The position numbers and the translations under genes are program-made. A DNA stretch of 8,962 nt, from positions 1-8,962 of the forward strand of contig DXDO01000097.1 of the NCBI GenBank assembly GCA_019115425.1, read 5' to 3'. Shown in pieces: positions 5,877-8,962 of the stretch; within the stretch, counting starts at the first letter, position 1, and each line of letters opens with the position of its first letter. Under the pieces are notes generated by a model. The model had not been told where the DNA came from, did no database searches, and was given only the letters and a program-made list of their open reading frames with translations. Source of the stretch: Candidatus Agathobaculum merdigallinarum. GTDB taxonomy: Bacteria; Bacillota; Clostridia; Oscillospirales; Butyricicoccaceae.

Positions 5877-6687
5877 CAAACCGGCAAGTGAAAAAATGCG
5901 CATCATCCACGATACCAAGCGGCCGATGATGAGCGATTATATCAATGAGCTGTTTGATGGCTTTGTGGAGCTGCACGGCGACCGCTATTTTGCTGACGAC
6001 CATGCGATCATGGCAGGCATTGGCTATTTTAACGGCATTCCAGTGACGGTGATCGGCCACCGGAAGGGACGCACCATTGAGCAGAATATGGATGCAAACT
6101 TCGGCATGGCCAACCCAGAGGGCTACCGTAAGGCGCTGCGGCTCGCGCATCAGGCGGAGAAGTTCCACCGTCCGGTCATCAACTTCGTGGACACCTCGGG
6201 CGCATACCCGGGCGTGGGCGCGGAGGAGCGTGGGCAGGGCGAGGCAATCGCCCGCTGCCTGTATGAGTTCATTGAGCTGAAGACCCCGGTGATTTCGATC
6301 GTCACGGGCGAGGGCGGCTCGGGCGGCGCGCTGGCGCTGGCCGTGGCTGACCGCGTGCTCATGCTCGAAAACGCGATCTACTCGGTCGTTTCGCCGCGCG
6401 GCTGCGCTTCCATCCTGTGGAAGGACCCCAAGCGCGAGGGCGAGGCTGCGGACGCACTGCGCATTACCGCGCAGGATCTGTATGAATTCGGTATGATCGA
6501 GGGCATCATCCCCGAGGGGCAGACCAGCGCTCAGCTCATCCGCAATGTGGGGCGCGCTTTGCGCGACCAGCTCGCGGAACTGGCGGCGGAGACGGATGTG
6601 GATATCCTGCTGCAAAAACGGTATGAAAAATTCCGCAAGATCGGAGTTTTCAGACAAATAAATCAAGATGAAAACGAAGGAGTGTAA
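5869..6687 (+). CDS. accA: Acetyl-CoA carboxylase carboxyltransferase subunit alpha (AccA)
   Basis: This 272-residue alpha subunit pairs with AccD to form the carboxyltransferase. Visible motifs are GHRKGR (63-68), NFGMANPEGYRKALRLA (77-93), DTSGAYPG (108-115), GEGGSGGALALA (147-158) and the block from 171, YSVVSPRGCASILWKD. It is about 45 residues shorter than E. coli AccA, mainly at the N terminus, which begins close to the conserved region around KRPMMSDYINELFDGFVELHGDR. No upstream extension is likely, because the ATG at 5869 already overlaps accD and no clear SD lies before it. This suggests re-initiation by ribosomes finishing accD. In the SP(E)GCASILWK motif, Arg177 replaces the glutamate I expect. 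All other motifs look intact. Confidence 0.95.
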   Translation: MANKPASEKMRIIHDTKRPMMSDYINELFDGFVELHGDRYFADDHAIMAGIGYFNGIPVTVIGHRKGRTIEQNMDANFGMANPEGYRKALRLAHQAEKFHRPVINFVDTSGAYPGVGAEERGQGEAIARCLYEFIELKTPVISIVTGEGGSGGALALAVADRVLMLENAIYSVVSPRGCASILWKDPKREGEAADALRITAQDLYEFGMIEGIIPEGQTSAQLIRNVGRALRDQLAELAAETDVDILLQKRYEKFRKIGVFRQINQDENEGV

Positions 6688-6692
6688 TTCCC

Positions 6693-6920
6693 ATGTTTGA
6701 AAAGGTATGCGAGATCCTGGCCGACAAGTTCGACGCGGACGCTTCCACCATGACCATGGACACCAAGGTGAAGGAGGATCTGAACGCGGATTCGCTGGAC
6801 GTTGTGGAGCTGATGATGGATCTGGAGGAGAACTTCGGCGTCACGATCTCCGACGAAGAGGCGACCCAGATGAGCACCATCGGTGATATCGTCAAGTATA
6901 TCGAGGACCATCAGAACTGA
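6693..6920 (+). CDS. acpP: Acyl carrier protein (AcpP)
   Basis: This 75-residue acidic four-helix protein carries acyl chains on a phosphopantetheine arm through the whole elongation cycle. The attachment site is Ser34 in LNADSLDVVELMMDLEE, followed by the usual helix II and the ending STIGDIVKYIEDH. The ATG at 6693 has AAGGAG (6677-6682) inside the end of accA with 10 nt spacing, and the gene lies 5 nt after the accA stop. As the last gene of the cluster, directly before a strong terminator, it shares the long fab/acc mRNA. I see no separate promoter for it, although ACP is usually needed in large amounts. The fab context argues against a polyketide or other specialised carrier. Confidence 0.97.
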   Translation: MFEKVCEILADKFDADASTMTMDTKVKEDLNADSLDVVELMMDLEENFGVTISDEEATQMSTIGDIVKYIEDHQN

Positions 6921-6937
6921 TCCGCTGCGAAACAGAG

Positions 6938-6972
6938 AAAGGCTTCGGAAGTAAAATTCCGAAGCCTTTTTT
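6938..6972 (+). terminator. Intrinsic terminator ending the fab/acc cluster
   Basis: A perfect 13-bp inverted repeat pairs AAAGGCTTCGGAA (6938-6950) with TTCCGAAGCCTTT (6957-6969) across the loop GTAAAA, and a run of six T residues spans 6967-6972. It lies 17 nt after the acpP stop and should end the fab/acc transcript. Confidence 0.93.
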
Positions 6973-7012
6973 ATATGTGCCTCCAGCCTGGAAAGGATTA
7001 CAAAAATTTAAT

Positions 7013-7041
7013 TTGCATTGATCTTCTCCTTTTGCTATAGT
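7013..7041 (+). promoter_or_regulatory. Sigma-70-type promoter with extended -10 for the membrane-protein gene
   Basis: TTGCAT (7013-7018) is separated by 17 nt from TATAGT (7036-7041), and TG at 7033-7034 gives an extended -10. Transcription should start at about 7047-7049, at the edge of the SD AAAGGAGG (7048-7055), leaving a leader of only about 16 nt before ATG 7064. Confidence 0.75.
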
Positions 7042-7054
7042 AAAAGCAAAGGAG
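7026..7054 (+). promoter_or_regulatory. Inverted repeat pairing an anti-SD arm with the ribosome binding site
   Basis: CTCCTTT (7026-7032) is complementary to AAAGGAG (7048-7054). The pairing continues as GCT (7034-7036) with AGC (7045-7047) once T7033 is bulged out. The upstream arm lies inside the promoter spacer and reaches the -10 box, so only RNA begun further upstream would contain it. Such RNA would hide the SD. The complementarity is visible; the regulatory role is inferred. Confidence 0.45.
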
Positions 7055-7063
7055 GGGATCGCA

Positions 7064-7630
7064 ATGTATGAAAATCTGGATGGGATTCATCGGCCGCTTT
7101 ATAAAAACCTGTGGGTTTACTGGCTGATGATGCTGGTCGCGCTGGTGCTGTCGCTTATTCCTGGGAATATCGTCATGACGCTGATCGCGCTTGCGGTAAA
7201 TGTGGTTATGCTGTATCAGGTTTACAGTATGCGCGAGGTATCGGACAGCATGGAGCGCGCATGGCGTGTGCTGCTGGCCGGCCTTGTGCTGACCTTTGGC
7301 GGCATGCTGCTGGCACTGCTGGCGCTCGGTTCCGTGCTCAGCATCCTGCTGCTGCTGGTAACGCTTGCAGGCGCGATTGTCATGATCGTTGCGGACTATT
7401 ATTTTTACGCCGCGCTGGATGATCTGGTGACTGTGCGCAGGTATGATTACCCGGCCGGACGCATCAGATGGTGCTTCTGGCTGTCTATTATCGGGGCGGT
7501 AGCTGCGACTGTGCTGAATATAGCCCTGCCGGGCATCGAGAAGGTTATCAGTCTGCTGATTCAGGCGGCGATTCTCGTGCTGCTGTGGCAGTATCTGCAG
7601 GCAGTCAAACAAAACGAACAAGATGCATAG
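7064..7630 (+). CDS. Unrecognised six-helix integral membrane protein
   Basis: I do not recognise this 188-residue protein. Six hydrophobic segments are visible at about 17-33, 36-53, 68-87, 91-110, 136-156 and 161-178. They form three tight helical hairpins joined by short turns (PGN, LGS, PGIEK). The N terminus, the loop at 54-67 (with MREVSDSMERAWR), the loop at 111-135 (with VRRYDYPAGRIR) and the C terminus carry the charges, so by the positive-inside rule they probably all face the cytoplasm. There is no signal peptide, catalytic motif or metal-binding motif. The start is well supported by AAAGGAGG 8 nt upstream of ATG 7064 and a good promoter. It stands alone between the fab terminator and the fold-back element, so context gives no function. 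A link to membrane lipids would be a guess. Confidence 0.8.
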   Translation: MYENLDGIHRPLYKNLWVYWLMMLVALVLSLIPGNIVMTLIALAVNVVMLYQVYSMREVSDSMERAWRVLLAGLVLTFGGMLLALLALGSVLSILLLLVTLAGAIVMIVADYYFYAALDDLVTVRRYDYPAGRIRWCFWLSIIGAVAATVLNIALPGIEKVISLLIQAAILVLLWQYLQAVKQNEQDA

Positions 7631-7791
7631 AAAAAGGGCCTGTTGCAAAATAGCTTGTCCCAAAAATAATGTACAAAATACGCCCCTCAAAGGAAGTCAA
7701 AACAGCTTCTTTTGAGGGGCGATCTATCTTATTGGGCCCGTTTTTTTGTGCAAATTGCTATTGCACTTTTATTTTGCAACAGGCCCTTTTT
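7631..7791. mobile_element. MITE-like fold-back element with perfect 22-bp terminal inverted repeats
   Basis: The first 22 bases (7631-7652: five A residues, then GGGCCTGTTGCAAAATA) are the exact reverse complement of the last 22 (7770-7791). Without the A/T flanks the core is 151 bp (7636-7786). The end GGGCCTGTTGCAAA differs at two positions from the IS26 (IS6 family) end GGCACTGTTGCAAA, and IS1182-type ends are another possible match. The inside is AT-richer than the flanking genes and has no gene. It holds a second long inverted repeat (7681-7721), a T-run (7741-7747) and a small hairpin, GTGCAA 7748-7753 with TTGCAC 7761-7766. There is no obvious direct target duplication; the flanks are A5 on the left and T5 on the right. 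It starts at the base after the membrane-gene stop and ends 16 nt before the ridA stop. Confidence 0.6.
7631..7791. terminator. Probable bidirectional terminator function of the fold-back element
   Basis: The outer repeat begins with AAAAAGGGCC and ends with GGCCCTTTTT, so either strand gives a GC-rich stem followed by a run of five U residues. It occupies the gap between the convergent membrane-protein and ridA genes, and neither gene has another visible terminator. The long distance between the arms would slow folding, so the internal hairpins may contribute. Confidence 0.45.
7681..7721. repeat. Internal 16-bp inverted repeat within the fold-back element
   Basis: CGCCCCTCAAAGGAAG (7681-7696) pairs with CTTCTTTTGAGGGGCG (7706-7721) with one G-T position, which is a permitted wobble in RNA, around a 9-nt loop. 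Nested inside the 22-bp terminal repeats, it would let a single strand of the whole element fold into one long branched hairpin. Confidence 0.75.
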
Positions 7792-7807
7792 ATGCGTTAT
7801 GCGCGTT

Positions 7808-8194
7808 TCAGCCCTGTACGGCGATGGCCTCGACCTCGACCTTTGCGCCCATCGGCAGCGCCGCAACCTGTACGCAGGAGCGCGCCGGCGGGTTTTCAGG
7901 GAAGTACTTGGCGTATACGCTGTTGAACGCCGCAAAGTCGTTCATATCCGCCAGGAAGCAGGTGGTCTTGATGACGCGGTCAAACGCCACACCGCCGCGC
8001 GCGAGCACGTAGTGCAGGTTCTTCATCACCTGCTCGGTCTGCTCCTCGATGGTGGTCGCTTCGATTTTTCCGGAAGCCGGATTGATCGGGATCTGGCCCG
8101 AGGTAAAAATCATATTATTGGCGGAAATCGCCTGAGAGTAGGGGCCGACTGCCGCCGGCGCAAAGTCGGTGTGCAGAACTTGTTTGATAGCCAT
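7808..8194 (-). CDS. ridA: RidA family enamine/imine deaminase
   Basis: This 128-residue protein of the RidA/YjgF/YER057c family belongs to the group that hydrolyses reactive 2-aminoacrylate and similar enamines from pyridoxal-phosphate enzymes, protecting the cell. GPYSQA (17-22), FTSGQIPINP (30-39) and PARSCVQVAALPMGAKVEVEAIA (103-125) are family signatures. Arg105, which binds the substrate carboxylate in RidA, is present, together with Cys107 and Glu120, so this is a deaminase-competent RidA type and not one of the Arg-lacking subfamilies. The start codon (CAT at 8192-8194 on +) has AGGAG 7 nt upstream (CTCCT 8202-8206). It lies 43 nt downstream of typA in the same orientation, with no terminator visible between them, so co-transcription is likely. 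The homotrimer is a family expectation. Confidence 0.94.
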   Translation of the reverse strand: MAIKQVLHTDFAPAAVGPYSQAISANNMIFTSGQIPINPASGKIEATTIEEQTEQVMKNLHYVLARGGVAFDRVIKTTCFLADMNDFAAFNSVYAKYFPENPPARSCVQVAALPMGAKVEVEAIAVQG

Positions 8195-8237
8195 GATAAA
8201 ACTCCTCTGATTGGTTTATATTTTGTTTTTGGAAGGA

Positions 8238-8962
8238 TTACTTTTTCCCGCCCTTGACCTTTTTCAGACGCTCGGTATTGGACAGGATCTTTTTGCGGAT
8301 GCGCACGCTTTCCGGCGTGATCTCGAGCAGCTCATCGTCCGAGATGAACTCGAGCGCCGCCTCGATCGACATCTGGCGCGGCGGGATCAGGCGCAGCGCG
8401 TCGTCCGAGCCGGATGCGCGCATGTTGGTCAGCTGCTTTTTCTTGCAGACGTTGACCGCCATATCGTCCCCGCGCGGGTTTTCGCCCACGACCATGCCTT
8501 CGTATACCTGCGTGCCCGGGCCGATGAACAGCGGGCCGCGCTCCTGCGCGTTGAACAGGCCGTAGCCGACCGCTTCGCCAGTCTCAAACGCGATCAGCGA
8601 ACCGGTGGTGCGCTTGGAGATATCGCCCTTGTACGGCTGGTAGCTGTGGAACACCGAGGACAGCACGCCCTCGCCCTTGGTGTCGGTCAAAAACTCGGTG
8701 CGGTAGCCGAACAGGCCGCGCGCCGGAATCAGGAACTCGAGGCGCATCCGGTCCGCGCCCTTAGGATTCATCGAGACCAGCTCGCCCTTGCGGAAGCCCA
8801 TCTTCTCCATGACCGCGCCGACCGCATCCTGCGGCACATCCGCAATCATGCGCTCGATCGGCTCGCACCTTTGCCCGTCGATCTCGCGGAACAGCGCCTT
8901 GGGCGCGCCGACCTGGAACTCGTACCCTTCACGGCGCAGGTTCTCGATCAGGATGGACAGGT
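8238..8962 (-). CDS. typA: Ribosome-associated GTPase TypA/BipA, C-terminal part
   Basis: The frame stays open from its stop (8238-8240) to the window edge, giving about 240 C-terminal residues of a protein normally near 600 long. TypA/BipA is a translational GTPase related to EF-G that binds the 70S ribosome and aids 50S assembly and stress or cold growth. The first visible residues (LSILIENLRREGYEFQVGAP) and CEPIERMIADVPQDAVGAVMEKMGFRKGE belong to the EF-G-like domain V region. RLEFLIPARGLFGYRTEFLTDTKG and the following YGLFNAQERGPLFIGPGTQVYEGMVVGE, KKKQLTNMRASGSDDALRLIPP and the lysine-rich tail match the C-terminal domain specific to BipA, which excludes EF-G and LepA. The GTPase domain lies outside the window. 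ridA follows 43 nt downstream. Confidence 0.95.
   Translation of the reverse strand, partial: LSILIENLRREGYEFQVGAPKALFREIDGQRCEPIERMIADVPQDAVGAVMEKMGFRKGELVSMNPKGADRMRLEFLIPARGLFGYRTEFLTDTKGEGVLSSVFHSYQPYKGDISKRTTGSLIAFETGEAVGYGLFNAQERGPLFIGPGTQVYEGMVVGENPRGDDMAVNVCKKKQLTNMRASGSDDALRLIPPRQMSIEAALEFISDDELLEITPESVRIRKKILSNTERLKKVKGGKK

Noticed and set aside
6921..7063. Search for a tRNA or small RNA gene between acpP and the membrane-protein gene
   Set aside because: The interval is explained by the terminator, the promoter and the SD; no cloverleaf or other RNA fold was seen.
7669..8257. Several + strand frames running from the fold-back element through the ridA region
   Set aside because: They lie opposite ridA, which has full family motifs and an SD on the - strand.

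Overview
The window is a GC-rich bacterial segment carrying most of a type II fatty acid synthesis and acetyl-CoA carboxylase cluster on the + strand, then a small membrane-protein gene, then a convergent ridA/typA pair on the - strand. A FabK-type enoyl reductase, four separate ACC subunit genes inside the fab cluster, purine-rich Shine-Dalgarno (SD) sites and strong GC bias at third codon positions suggest a high-GC member of the Firmicutes/Clostridia, such as an Oscillospiraceae- or Butyricicoccus-like gut anaerobe. This is inferred from gene content and order, not from a taxonomic marker.

Layout: 1-352 is the 3' end of fabK. fabG, fabF and accB (364-2910) follow. Positions 2911-3199 are a non-coding interval packed with six consecutive stem-loops, at least two of which look like intrinsic terminators. 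fabZ, accC, accD, accA and acpP follow almost without gaps (3200-6920) and end in a clear intrinsic terminator (6938-6972). A good extended -10 promoter then drives an unrecognised six-helix membrane protein (7064-7630). The convergent gap 7631-7791 is filled by a 161-bp fold-back element with perfect 22-bp terminal inverted repeats resembling insertion-sequence ends. ridA (7808-8194) and the 3' part of typA/bipA (8238-8962) lie on the - strand.

Together the genes make malonyl-CoA (AccB biotin carrier, AccC biotin carboxylase, AccD/AccA carboxyltransferase) and run the elongation cycle on ACP (FabF condensation, FabG ketoreduction, FabZ dehydration, FabK enoyl reduction). fabD and fabH are not in the window. 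fabK runs straight into fabG, so fabD must lie upstream or elsewhere. The hairpin tract splits the cluster into a fabK-fabG-fabF-accB part and a fabZ-accCDA-acpP part, and may be a point of differential expression.

The coding part is a conventional pathway, and I see no new multi-gene system. The signals worth following are non-coding: the hairpin array between accB and fabZ, the MITE-like fold-back element, and an inverted repeat that would hide the membrane gene's ribosome binding site in read-through RNA.
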